Assembly: GCA_000469685.2 (NCBI GenBank) | Contig: LS997562.1 | Coordinates: forward strand, 30,727,928-30,791,927 | Direction: 5' to 3' | Source: Haemonchus contortus | Taxonomy: Eukaryota > Nematoda > Chromadorea > Rhabditida > Trichostrongylidae | Length of the DNA: 64,000 nt | Shown: positions 1 to 12,151 of the stretch, piece after piece | Numbering within the stretch: the stretch's first letter is position 1 | Layout of the letters: each line of letters opens with the position of its first letter | The notes under the pieces: model-generated | The model's input: only the letters and a program-made list of their open reading frames with translations | What the model was told of the DNA's origin: nothing | Databases searched by the model: none | Translations under genes and position numbers: made by a program

Positions 1-824
1 CTAGAAAGTTTGCCACGTTTGAGACGACTCCAACGCCATTCCCGAAATTATCTTCCGCAGCATCGCAAAATGATAAGGATAGAATGGTCGCTGTGGTAGA
101 AAACACTCCACGTCGAGCTAGCCACCCTCTTTAAGGATGATAGACGCGCTCGAAAAAAAAAACCTCTACTTTTGGAGCCTTGTGATACGGGTCGATAAAT
201 TGCTTGTTCCTATTCTTCATGGCCCCTTTGCACCCCATCACTATCTATCAGACTATCGAGTTGTCAATTTGAGGTAGCTGTGGAGGATTCATTGCATTTT
301 TTTCCTTATGGAGCCTTAGATACCCCTTAATCAGGGAATTCTAACTAATCTTAGAGAAATTGAAAAAATTGCTCAGAAGTTCCAACAAAATTTATTTCTC
401 TTTTATAGAAAAGAATGTTTTACTTTCAAGACAACTTGCAGTTGATAACTCTGAAACAATCTTTCTGGCTATCACTTTCATCGAGCCTTATTATCGTATC
501 CTCTACATCCCAGGAATCGTATAATACGTTAGGTGACTAAAATGGCTCAGACTGCGACGGGCCTCATGAGATCCCACAATAGACGTCAACTTCCGCCAAT
601 AGACTTAACATGGACTAAAATGTCTCAGACGGGGACCAATCAGTCACAATGGCTATGCCTGGGGCGGTAAGCAATTCTCTTCATCGACAAGAACCGAACC
701 TGCAGCGCGCTTGCGCTGAAACAGCGCCCACGCGCACTAGGCCACGGATGAACTCATCTCGTCCTACCGACGCGTCATCAGAAAGAGTTGCCTTCGCAGT
801 CGTGCAGTTGTATAGAAGTTTGAA

Positions 825-866
825 AGAAACCTATCATACTTCAGCAGAAACCTATCATACTTCAGC
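825..866. repeat. Two exact 21-bp tandem units
   Basis: The unit begins AGAAACCTATC and ends TTCAGC. It occurs at 825-845 and again, identically, at 846-866. Confidence 0.85.
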
Positions 867-2769
867 ACAGCTGTATGAATACACCCAGCTTGGGAATACT
901 GCATAAAATTATAAATACTAAGAAATTGTCATTGCTATTATAGTGATTGAGATCTCGACGATTATGTTTTCACGCATTCATCACTTCAGTTTGATCAGGG
1001 ATTGGTATGGTTCTAATCTGATTAGTTTTTCTGGAATGAGCTGTACATAAGATCAAAGCTGAGGAATGTAAACGCTTTTGAATAGGCAATTGGGTGGTGC
1101 AGAGTCTTTCCTTGATATTCAAATTTTAACTATAGCCGGATCAGTCATCTCTCAAGCATATTGTTCCAATCTTTATTCTTTGGTCAATTTTTCGAGCTAA
1201 CTATGAACCACCCGATGTATGCGTTTCTGCGTTTTCAACATGCAAAACAGTGCTCTTACTCCCACTTGAGGATAGTAGGGTAACATGGCGGTCGTTATGC
1301 CGAAAGTAGGACTCCATGCCCGACTTGAGTTGGTCCTGCACGACTATTTTTTAGCCTTGCATTTAGTTAGCCATTTACGTATAGTATTGCTGAGTAGAAC
1401 TCAATCTCCATTGCAGGTCTTCAAAAAGGGTGATAGATATTCCAAATAAGTCTTGTTGCTTTGATAAAGAACACAACTTTGCCCCCAACCTTCGACAATG
1501 CTTTGAAGTGGAGCACACTCTGTTTTTTGAATTCCTCATTTTAGACTTCAGTTCAGTTCATCCGTAAACCAAAGATGCTTTTATCGCTCTTAAAATTACA
1601 TTGGTAAAGCTCTCGTAGCAGATTTGGATCATCAACATACTAGACTAAGATTCACTGAAAGTCGAACATGACCAGTTCTGAAGATTTCTTGTTTTCTTTC
1701 TTCCCCTTGTGGTATTGAGTACGAAACACATCATCACGAAGGGAAAGAGGTAGAAAGAAATGCGTACCGTTGAGAAAATTAGTTCGTTGCCAAAGTTTAT
1801 TAAATAACGGGCTCTGTAAAGCCTTTTTATCAGAATCACCTGAATGCGCATGAAGTCATAGAGTTACAGATTTTCAACAGATCGCTTCCAACTGTTGAGC
1901 GTTATGGAGACTACGGAATTCTATTAGTACAACTGAGACACGGTCTGATCATATTGCTTGAATAAAATTTCTCCTCGTTGCGAAGTACATACTGCTCATA
2001 TTGTTTACTATTATCCTAGTTTTTATTGGAAGAAAACATTGACCAATGCAATTGTTATCATCATCCCTTCCCTCATGGGAAGCTCTATATCTCAAAACCC
2101 TTCCTATTTCTGTTCGAATCGCAGTTTTTGAAGATCTTAACCTCTTGAGTGCTTTGAAGTAGTCTAGACATTGGCATGATCTTCTTTATTGAGGAATGGC
2201 CTGCAGAGCACCTGACTGAAGGGTACCTGATTTCTTATGAAATAAGACGCAAAGGGCAATACCATAGATTTAAGAGGTGGTTTCGTGTTTTCAATAGTCA
2301 GTCGGATTTAATGAAACACTAGATTTACTGAAATAAGAACAGAATTACCAGTAGAGAAACGCAAATCCATCTGCCTAAACTTTATTACCTGCTCTCATTT
2401 CAGTACAGCTCTATTAATAAATGTTTTCCAATCAATCACAACATAAATCATGGAAACTCACCAAGCCCTGCTTATCATTTGCAAAGGCTTAATGATCCTT
2501 TTTTTCTTGGAGTAGTCTTAAACAGACAGGTCATTCGCTGCTGTAATCATTCAGCTTTCATTGCAGTATTTTAAACTTGTCAATCACGAAAGTCCAGTTG
2601 GCACAGAGGAAATACCGAACTCTTTATTTGACCTGTAGGCACTCGGTATTAGTAACGCTCCAGTAGGAATCCTTCAGATTCTGAAGGGAACGACTCTGCC
2701 AAGCTGTTCGCCAACAATGAATACCGCTTATGATGAAGGATTTCACAATACTGTTGTGAGTTTCTCGAT

Positions 2770-2960
2770 AAATAATCAAATAAATAAATATGAAAAATAA
2801 ATAAATAAATCGCTGTGCTACGTCTTGCATAGTTATTTGATGATGATGGAACACTTATCTGCAAACTACAGTTAATGTTATTTTTTTCCCTTTCATGGCG
2901 CATAAAGTGGTACACGTGAATAAATAGATAAATAAATAAATAGACAAATAAATGACTATT
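2770..2960. repeat. TAAA/ATAA low-complexity tract
   Basis: Two blocks rich in repeated AATA/TAAA units, around 2780-2815 and 2918-2955. The Tyr/Phe/Ile-rich open frames crossing it are products of the repeat rather than genes. Confidence 0.75.
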
Positions 2961-4118
2961 GATACTGAACAACGCCTAATTCTAAGCAGAAGTGTTCTTG
3001 GCTTTGGTGTATTGGCCTAAGTGTAAGCCCAAGAAACTTTCTAGCCATCGTAATCACAACTCAACGAGTAACAATAAGATCATTTGCCCCTATTCAGTGT
3101 GCCCTTTCAAAGCGGACTAGGTAACGTGACATTGATGGCATTGCTGTCAGACATCGTGGCCTATAAAATGACCAAAATATCCAAATTGCTGAAAGTGAAC
3201 GCACATAATGAAATCATGTGACATCGCTGAACACAGCGTGGTATCAGTGAGCGAGAACCCATTTTCTAACAACCAGCTCTTCACATTTTTTTCATCCATC
3301 TCTTAAATCATCTACAAGAATGAAGGTTCAGTACCAGACCAGTTTCTGGGGTTTCGTTTGGTTTTGTCCATTGATTTCGATCAACTTTGCACCCTACTCG
3401 TATTTAACCCTCCTTCCCAACTATCGTGCCCACCCATTGCCATCGAGTGAATAACCCTCTATTCCTCCTCTTCAACCCCCTTCCTCTACTTCATGGTGTC
3501 CATGATGGAAGACAACCACAGAAAACCACTTTCCTTGAAACCCTACGATTTTTTTTACCTGAATTTGAGCTCACAATTAATAGAAATTCTCATATATTCT
3601 TGCAAGACGTCGAATGTGGTCAATAAATCGCTGTTTGTTCGTTCGGAAGTCATTCATTAATTGCTCGTCAGAGAATGATTTGGGGGCTTACTTGCAGTAA
3701 TGTTGCAGGGGATCGACTTTTCCAGATGGGCTAATTCCCAGAACCCAAGTTCCACTTTACAATTATAAAATTTAATTAGGGCGGTACCACATAAATATCC
3801 CGCCACCTTCCTCCTCAATCAAAGTTTTTTTGGGAATGCTCGAGATTTGACTCTGTAATTGATAAAATTTAGGCCGGAAGCGGGGAGAACAATTGCTATT
3901 TTCAGATTCTGGAGCTTTGTAGTTTGAAGAGAGGACATTTATGAAAGCAGTTATTCTACGTAGTGCCGATAGCATCCGACGGTTGAATGCATCAGCCCGT
4001 TTTTGGACTTCGCTAATCCATCATAAGCGCAAATTCCGAGACGCATCGGATAAGCTCATAAGTTTGTTGTGTCTGCATAAGGCTTACGTAAGGAATAAAA
4101 AGGAAATAGATGAACTTC

Positions 4119-4599
4119 TAAAGGCAAAGTTAACGATAAAAATGGTTCCTGAGATTCACTAAGAAGATCTATTTAAGGTCCCGCGTATACCATATCTGGC
4201 ACTATTAGGTCGGAAAACGGCTTAGTTACGGAGGTATAAAGGTTTAAAGGTTGGCCGTCTGTATCCTCGGACGAGTTTCACAAGGGTTGTAGAGGCTGCA
4301 CCGATGTGTCATGACCCATAGCGACAGTGAACGGCAGGTCTGTACAGTTCTGGCTCGATGTAATCGGCTCTTTGTGCAATTGCAATGTGTGAAAGCTCGT
4401 CCGAATACTGCTTCCATATTACTTCCATCATGGCAATCTCGTCCAACCTCTATTTTCCCTACTTTTGAAGAGACATATCTTTCTCGGAATCGGCGAATTC
4501 TCTCGCTTTCTTCACGACCGATGAAGTATTGCCTATCTGAACTTCCGCTTCTCGAGAATAAAAACGGGACCTCAAAATTATCGTGAACTGTGCCTTTAA
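4119..4599 (+). mobile_element. MITE, AAAGGCA..TGCCTTT family
   Basis: The left end (TAAAGGCAAAGTTAACGATAA) and right end (TTATCGTGAACTGTGCCTTTAA) form an imperfect terminal inverted repeat of about 21 bp. The interior aligns by eye with the elements at 33694-34169 and 40660-42070, sharing stretches such as GAGTTTCAC and TTGTAGAGGCTGCAC. No transposase is encoded. Open frames on both strands cross it without splice signals. Confidence 0.7.
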
Positions 4600-4758
4600 T
4601 AATTAAACTGATGTAAGGCGACTGCAATACAAATTATCATCATCCATACAATCCAAGCAACACAGTTCAGGGAGTTGCAGGATGGCTGATCAGTTCCATG
4701 AAATCGCGGCTTTCTTAATGTCTAACATAACGTACAATAGACCCTCCCCTGGTTCAAA

Positions 4759-5031
4759 AGCTGGTGTAGTAGCAAGCTCACACGCATGGTCACGGGTTCA
4801 AATCCTGTACCGATACCCGCCTAGGGCCAACTAAGCCTTCCATTTCTACTAGGTCGGTTAATTGGTACCAGACTTGTCTTGAAGGATAAAAGCATTGACT
4901 CGAAGAACAGCTAGTCACAGTCATTGTATAGGCCTCAACGCATTCAATACGCCACTGCGATTTTGAATGGAAGTCGATTACGAGGGCGCATCCCTCTGAC
5001 GGAATTGATTGAAGCGCAAAAATCCTTTCGA
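4759..5031 (+). mobile_element. tRNA-derived SINE, copy 1
   Basis: The head is tRNA-like: a box-A-like GGTGTAGTAGCAAG near 4763 and a box-B-like GGTTCAAATCC near 4815. The shared SINE body follows (GGTACCAGACTTGTC, ATTGTATAGGCC, GGGCGCATCCCTCTGACGG). It is nearly full length. Confidence 0.75.
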
Positions 5032-6428
5032 CTAATCATTGGAAACAACATTACATCTTTTGGAAACTATTCGTCGGTATTCACTGCGGGTACATTTGGC
5101 TTCTCCCGAATTCGCTCTCTGAGTTCATTTCCCCTGCTATCATTAACTGCGGAATTTGAATTTCTTGGAGCCCTTCGTTTGCTTTCCCAAAGTCGATTGT
5201 GCTGCAGAAAAATTTGCAGCCCATCACAACTACGATGATTCATGTGTTTGTTTGTTCACATTTGAATTCTTACTCGCCATCCAGTTCATTGCAGTAACCA
5301 AAACCACTCAACGGTCGTTGTTGTTCAGACTATATGGGTTTGAGGTAGTGTCTGGTGCAGCTGCACCCATAGGCACTATACCATGTCTCTTCTTCTCCCA
5401 AGCAGCCATGAGTATAATCGTGCCGTTCTCTTCCCCCTTTTTACTCTTAAATTAACTTTCTATTCGACAATCGGCAGAAGTGCAGTTCCCAAACCGGCCT
5501 GTACTCTCCATCAGTCTTACCAGAACAATTGGTAAGACTAATGCATGAATCATCATCATCTAATCAATCCAGTTTACAACCTAATGTTACTGCAGAAAGT
5601 GAAGGAAGGGTTCATTCATTTGGGAGCGGGGTGACTCAGTAAGAACGCCGCCTCTACATGGTACGCGAAATCAATCGGCGACAAGAAAACAAGGTAATAA
5701 GGGGGCTAGGTCAGTCTGCTGCAGTCGCAAGGCTTACTTCGACCAGGTTAACTGACCACACCCAATTCTTTATCTTTCCCTTGAAAGGCCCTCGTCTGTG
5801 TTGATCTGTTTGCCTGCTCTCTACGATTATACGCTACGTTTTGCTCTGACGTGGTGATCATGTTCGCTCTCAAAATGAGCCCAGATTGGTTCAAATTAGT
5901 TCCGGGCAAAACCCCCGGATCGCTTTTACACTACACTGCTCTCTCACTTCTGAATTGTTTCACTACTGCATATGTCCAGTCGATTATGTCCTTTTCTAGC
6001 GCTTTTTTGGTTTCTTATTTCCTAAAAAACTTAAAAAATAAAAGAGAGCATAGGGTGTTTATTGCTACTTTGAAATTAATAGTAAGTTCGACCTCCATAC
6101 AGAGTAGTAAAGAGTTCTGAATGCAGTCGCCTTCTATGGTTATGGTGGCAAAAGTTGACTGAGTCTGGAGGTTCTATGGAGAATGTATCTGAAAGCTCAT
6201 GAAAGATTGAATTCGCTTCCAATTTTCGGAAAATCGGGGTATCCCATGTTCCCAGACGACCCGTATAGCCATGTGGTGGCCATCATGATTGCGGAGTAGG
6301 ACGGAGCATAAATCAGTGCCAAACATGACGCTCTGTCCCCCTGGAAGATTGTAAAGTTTCATGCGCGACCGCCCAAGACTGGATATGCCATTTAAAATGA
6401 TGGTCTCCATGTTTCCTTATCACCCCTC
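5032..6428. other. Intergenic, no gene recognised
   Basis: A 10-bp inverted repeat (AGTCTTACCA, loop, TGGTAAGACT) lies at about 5513-5540. No coherent exon was seen. Confidence 0.4.
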
Positions 6429-6712
6429 CAGCGGAGATGTAGAGCCAAGTGACATAATATCACATACATCGTCCAGGGATGGAATTCGAGATCGATACCC
6501 GCAGAGCCTTTCATCCCTGCGGGGTCGATTAATCGTCACCAGACTCGTGTGCGAAGATAAAAAGCGCTGACTGGTATATCGGTTGGCTACAGCATGTCAT
6601 TGTATCGGCCACAAATTCATTAAAAACGCCACTGAGAATCCCTGTGGGAGCCAGAAAAGTTGAGGGCGCATCTCAAAACGGGATTGATCAACGACAAAGC
6701 GGCTTTATACCT
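6429..6712 (+). mobile_element. tRNA-derived SINE, copy 2 (diverged)
   Basis: The body blocks GGGGTCGATTAATCGTCACC, ATAAAAAGCGCTGACT and GGGCGCATCTC are recognisable. The tRNA head is degenerate. Confidence 0.6.
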
Positions 6713-6995
6713 CTATCCAGTGTTCTTTCCCTGTCTTCCTTCGTTACCACTCAGCAAGAAAATAGGCCTTCGAACTCTGCAAAATTACATGAAAATTTCC
6801 CTACCGCATGTACGTTTATAGCAAAGTCAAATGTGGTCCCATTCTGCTACTACCGAAAAAGAGTAGATATTATGTGAAAGCTCGGTTTCCCTAATGTATG
6901 GCAGAAACTTTTACGAAAGTGCTTTTGGATAAAAGTTATTTTCTTCACTTTGTAATTCGAGTAAATTCAGGTAAATATTTTTCGGAGTCTCGAGC

Positions 6996-7281
6996 CTTGG
7001 GGCGTTTATCAATACCGTCTGAGGGATGCGCCCCGCACTCTCCACCCATTTAGAATCATAATGACGTATTGAATGTGTATGTGGACTATACAATGATTTG
7101 GAGCTGCTAACCGATGTACAAGTCAGCGCTTTTATCCTCCCACACTAGTATGGTACCGATTAGGCGACATCGGAAGGATAGAAAATTCGGTTGGAATAGG
7201 CTAGAATCGGTCCGGGATTTGAACCCATGACCCGCATGTATGATAGTGCGCCACCTATCGCTACACCATCTTCACCCTATC
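6996..7281 (-). mobile_element. tRNA-derived SINE, copy 3
   Basis: Reverse orientation: it starts with the body end (TCAATACCGTCTGAGGGATG) and finishes with the complement of the tRNA head (GGGATTTGAACCCATGACC, then CGCTACACCATC). Copies 2 and 3 lie about 280 bp apart in opposite orientation. Confidence 0.75.
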
Positions 7282-7955
7282 CTACTTTTAACCGAGTAAA
7301 AATCTGGGGTAACTGCTCGGTCTCAACTCCACGGCTTGTGCTTTCTTTCTCTATACCTCGAAAGTATTCTCAAACCTATGTTTCTTCTCGTGAACCTCAA
7401 TATGGGAGTTAGCCATAGTAAGGTCTGAATACTAAGAAACTAGATGAATGTTTAGTATTGAATGCTGCAAATGATAGAATTCCTATTACATTCATGCGAA
7501 GGCATCGAATATCTAGTCAATTAATCGTTTTTCTTTCGCACGAGAGTCATTTATTATTTGTTCGGAGGGAATGATTTGAGACTTACTTGTAGTAATGTTG
7601 CAGTGATATGGGGTTTGGAGGGATGAACACGCCCAGTCCCACATTAAATCAACTGCATAACACATCTAAAAGGGTAGTGTAAAGGTTTTTCAGGCCATAG
7701 CTTTCTTTTTGTGACTCTCGGCTACTTTCTATTGGTTTCTAACCTGATGCCTCAGATTCCCCCTGAAGACTACAGGGACATACGCTTTCTATCTCAGATC
7801 AACCATTTATTTCTTCCTATGAAAGGGCCCCAGTCCCTGAACTGGAAAGCCTCTTCAATGAGCTCCATTTCGTCTCAGGAACTGGAGCCTCAGAATATAA
7901 GGAATGCTTAAGAACAAATCGGTCATAAGCAAGGTTTTGAAAAGGTTTCAGTGAT

Positions 7956-7975
7956 GGGGGGGGGGGGGGGGGGGG
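7956..7975 (+). repeat. Run of 20 G
   Basis: An uninterrupted G homopolymer. Runs of this length are often miscounted in assemblies, so the exact length is unsafe. Confidence 0.7.
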
Positions 7976-8570
7976 AGGGTGACGTAGAAAGCATCTGCCT
8001 GAATTGAAAATGTGTGTTTTTCCCTCCAGGCTGGTAGACGTAACTTGAATCCCTGGGAGGAAGTATCCGTGAAGTAATAAATCACACCACAAAACTTAGG
8101 GCTCTTCTAGAACGATTGCAAAGATGAAGGTGCCCGGAAAAAGCTGAAAGGTCGTCGCAAAAGTCGGAGTAAAGCCGCTTATGTATTGGCAGTTCAACAT
8201 TCATATACTTCGTCAAATGTTGACTTTCCTTCTTCCATGTCCTTCGCTGCCAGTTTTCACTCCATGCCGTCGAAAACAATTTAACGCTGTCTGTTCGTTT
8301 GCTGCTTGATTCCCTCTCGTCCTCAAACAAATGCCCTTTCGAACAGTTGCTCAGGAAACTAATCGAATCAATTATACGGGAGCTTCGTGAGAGACTGAAT
8401 GATTCCTCCCACTAAACATCATTCAACCATGAACCACCCTTCTACCAAGTGGCTTTTTTCTTATTCAATCATGAATCATGTAGTGATGGACGTTCATATA
8501 AATCTATCACAGCAAACAGTAGGCAGTCACTGGGAAATCGGGACGTTCCAGTGAATTAGTACATCACTAC

Positions 8571-8826
8571 TGTGATTTGTTATCTCGGATCTATATCCGC
8601 CTGGGCCAACCAAACTTTCCATCCCTCCGGGATCGGTCAATTGGTACCAGGCTCGTCTGGGAGGATAAAAGCACTGGCTTGTACGTTTGCTGGCAACCGC
8701 AAGTCCTTGAATAAGCCACATACGCATTCAAACGCCACTACGATTCTGGCAGGGAGTCAAATGCGGTGGCACGTTCCTCAGACGGGACTGTTTGACTCCA
8801 AAAGACTTTATCCTTTATCCTTTATA
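8571..8826 (+). mobile_element. tRNA-derived SINE, copy 4, head lost
   Basis: The body is well preserved from TATATCCGCCTGGGCCAAC through CAATTGGTACCAGGCTCG to CAGACGGGACT. The tRNA-like head is not recognisable. It ends in TTTATCCTTTATCC, a tail-like repeat also seen at other copies. Confidence 0.7.
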
Positions 8827-9426
8827 CCAAGTAACGAAGAAGTTCATCAGAAACCTAACCTTTGTAACAAACAAAGCTATGATTTCGATCTCATAACCCG
8901 TAGCATCCCCTACAAGACCACCCGAAAGGACCAATGGAGTGGGAAGGGGTGGAAGAGTGTTAGTAGTCATCACGGAGACATGAATGAAACTAGAAATTCT
9001 CAATAATGTTCACGTTTATTTTCTAGAAAACGCTTTCGTTAGTCGATCTCAATGGATAGAAATGGGAAGCGAACAGAACGACCTCGTAGCGGTTTCCGTG
9101 GAAACCCTTCGGATACAGGAGGCCGTGTCAGGAGGCTCTCCACGAAAACTGATCCCCATTGACCACGGGCAACACATAAATAAAACTTTTCAACTAAGAA
9201 TCTAGTGGATTGGGGGGAAGGGTGTCCCATTTCTGAATTTGAACCAAATCTCGCTTGCTTCCTCCTAAAAATCGAGACTTCCTTACGGCCTCTGTTCACT
9301 TCATAAACATGGCCTTCTGTTTTTGAACCAAGAACTCATTTTCTGTGCTAACGTTGAGCGACAAGTGTAGGGCTACTGTATGACCGTATAGAAGTGAATT
9401 TCAGTTGGGAATTACTTTCAGATTAT

Positions 9427-9523
9427 AGGGAAAGTTATGAGCTATCAAGCCAGCCACCTTGTTGGCTGGATTGATAGCTCATAACTTTCCCTGTCATTTG
9501 ATAGCTCATAACTTTCCCTGTCG
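9427..9523. repeat. Near-perfect 29-bp hairpin plus repeated arm
   Basis: The left arm (9427-9455, starting AGGGAAAGTTATGAGC) pairs with the right arm (9464-9492) at 28 of 29 positions around an 8-nt loop. The distal part of the right arm (GATAGCTCATAACTTTCCC) is repeated directly just downstream, ending near 9523. It could be a tiny foldback element or a transcribed hairpin. Confidence 0.8.
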
Positions 9524-9975
9524 AATAGCCATATGAACTTCAAATAGCCGTTATAAATCCTGGGAATGTTCGCATAATTGAGGTTCCTTTTTTCTGAGCA
9601 TAAGGCTGAATGGAGCTGAACATATGCTGGAGCAGCTGGCTACTGTAGTTTTTTTGGAGTGCAATATGTCGAATATTACGGGGTATAGACATTTTTATTT
9701 TGGTTTAATCTATAGAGTGGTCATCAACCGTTTGGCCCTGATCCAAGTCTGTGAAACTATTCCAAATGCGGTCCACCTGAGCGATGTTAACCAGATTTCA
9801 GTACACCGTTACCAGTAAGGTGCTATAGCACTTGGCTATCCTTAGGTGAAAAGCCAATTCTCTTTCTCACCCATATAAGAGAAGCTGGTCATATGTGCAA
9901 TGTTGAATGCTTAAAAAATCCTCCATTCATTAGAAATAGGGGAGCCTCTTACAAGGAATAAGAAACCGGCTCATG

Positions 9976-10160
9976 CCGCGCTCTAATGGCAAGTCATCTC
10001 CTACTTGCTCCAACTGCGAGCGGCTGCGTCGCAATCTTTGGCCGCTTGCCAGCAGTGGGAGGTCAGGCGCCAGCGCTCTCGGCTTCAACTCTACGACATT
10101 CTCTTTGTTTACCACTTGGCGGCGTCCTTTTTCCCGCTTACTGGGCTCGGTTCCTGCGAT
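9976..10160. other. Possible GC-rich exon, strand undecided
   Basis: This block is clearly richer in G+C than its surroundings and is open in several frames. On the minus strand it reads as a charged segment (…VVNKENVVELKPRALAPD…) after an acceptor-like AATCGCAG. On the plus strand it reads as a hydrophobic/aromatic segment (…LYDILFVYHLAASFFPLTG…). No partner exon was found for either reading, so no product is assigned. Confidence 0.25.
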
Positions 10161-12130
10161 TATTTTTATTGGATGACTACTTTTCCATTAAACTTGACAG
10201 GTATATGGCTGATGGCTGTCTCGATTAGCAGATGGTAACTTCTATGCCCACCTGTTCATATTTCTGTTTCCTAGGAAATTTAGAAATGCAGGTGCACATG
10301 TTCTAATTCATCTAATACCCCTATCTTCTGGGAAAGCGCTGTGGAAAGACTTTTATTCCTCTATTTCGATTAATATCTAATTAGGCTTTAGGCTTCGAAA
10401 AGGCATAGTTGCTTGTGATTGTTCGTTATTTTAAAGATTTTCAGTCTAATAAGTGGAACAGATTCGCAACAGTCCCACTTCGTGGAACATGTGGATCTTA
10501 CTTCCACTTTCTTATGAACTCATAATTTAGAACTAAGACTCTCAAGAAAGATGAACTCCGATGCTTCATAAATTGCACTTTTTACTTCATGGATGGATCC
10601 TATTTCAAAAAATGCTGAATCATGAATCTTTCATTACCTCTGACTTTCGACTGTACTAGTAATCCGTTGAATGAAGATTCGGAATAGTCCATAATCGGCT
10701 CTCCATTAATCTTGGCATTATACTAATCTTCTGTGTCTTATATAAAACTGAGCCTGCAATATTTACAAATGAAGCTGTTCTCTTGAAGCGCTCGACCATT
10801 GCCAAATCTCCGAAACACAGGAGATGTGTAGAAATTATTCAAAATAAATTGAATGGTACTTAAATACGTCAAAACTACCTACTTGCTTCTTCTTTTCCCG
10901 AGAGAAATTTGTTGTTCACTGTCAAGCCAATTGGTTGGGGAGAAGTTTTTCATTTGCAATTTTTGCTCTCATGTGAAGTCGTTGATGCATTGGCAAAAAA
11001 GAGCTATTAAAGCTTCCGTGGAATGCAATCGTCTGGTGTCAAATGAGTGAGAGGATTAAAATTAATCAAGTCCATGAAGGAATCTTTTGAGCAATTCTGA
11101 AAACTATAGCTTTTGCTCTTAAGCGAGCTGCGTGTTTTATTTTCATTTCCGTTTTTCCAACATCATGAAGTTCATGAGGTTTTATGCTTAAGATTTTATA
11201 AGTGGAGTCCGCTGCATATCTTTGACAATTTGGGCCACTTCTGGGCCGTCTCGCTATTTCTAGAGCTTGCTCGGAGCACCATATTTCCTGAATCGAGTGT
11301 TGTTGTCTAACTAGTGCATAATCCTTGTGTTGTGAACATTCTGTTACAGTTGCGCTCAAAAGACTTCGGCCAAACGCTCATGCGCTTTTTCGTTCATAAC
11401 TTTTTTCTTAGTGGAACAAATCGCGTTAAATTTTGATGTTTAACTGAAGCATATTTCACACTATCCAACATTACTTGACTGCGACGCAGAAATATCCGCA
11501 AAAAAACTAGAGCAACATGTTTGTTGTTGCGGTAGCAGACTTCGCTGAAGTAAAGTTAGTGACATCTATTCGCAGTTATTCGCACCTTATGGGCGTTTTT
11601 ATCATCCATTGTGTTCTGCAGTAGCGCTCGTACACTTTAGACATAGCAAAAAAGAAGGGACAATCTGGGATATCTGGAACATGATTACATACCAGGTCGA
11701 TAGTGGTAAACACTCACAATACTCCCATGCTACACATATCAAAATTTCGCATGATTAGATCAACTGGGAAAGGAGTTACGATTGAAAAGTCCGACTGAAG
11801 AAGCATTTGGCCGGAGACTTTTGAGCGCTACTGTATGTTTGGTCCGTTTTCATTGCAGCACAACTGACTCTTCCAGCTGAAATAATCTTTTTCTGAAGCC
11901 TGAAGCAATGCCATTATTTTGATTTATGAGCAGCTAATTTTGCTTTGTGAGAGATATAAGAAAGACTGAATGTTTATTGAAGCAGTACTGAATTTATGAG
12001 AACACTGTTGCAGTGAATATTATTTTTGCTAATTTGTAAGTAAATTCGTTATGTCAGTGTGTGTATTTGAGTCAACTTATTTGTCGATCGTTTCTTTATT
12101 GAGGTCATTCGCCGCGTGTATGTGTATTTA

Positions 12131-12151
12131 TTTATTCAATATGATTCCAGG
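12131..12151 (+). promoter_or_regulatory. Likely spliced-leader trans-splice acceptor
   Basis: A T-rich tract ending GATTCCAG stands one base before the ATG of the TMEM134-like gene, with no upstream coding exon. That is the usual layout of a nematode trans-spliced 5' end. It is inferred from position only. Confidence 0.45.

Larger units (their letters stand above)
1..4118. other. Intergenic stretch, no gene recognised
   Basis: No exon with coherent splice sites was found on either strand. The stretch is AT-rich and holds a 21-bp tandem duplication near 825 and TAAA-type low-complexity DNA at 2770-2960. The short open frames are within chance expectation for this composition. Confidence 0.5.
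8827..12151. other. Intergenic; hairpin and one ambiguous GC-rich open segment
   Basis: Apart from the hairpin at 9427-9523 and the segment at 9976-10160, no exon was supported. The stretch lies upstream of the TMEM134-like gene and may hold its promoter, but no convincing core element was identified. Confidence 0.4.

Noticed and set aside
4244..4627. 127-codon minus-strand frame and the overlapping 91-codon plus-strand frame
   Set aside because: Both lie within the MITE at 4119-4599, whose family members do not keep these frames open.
8572..9006. 144-codon plus-strand open frame
   Set aside because: Its first half is SINE copy 4 read through; there are no splice signals or coding-like pattern beyond it.
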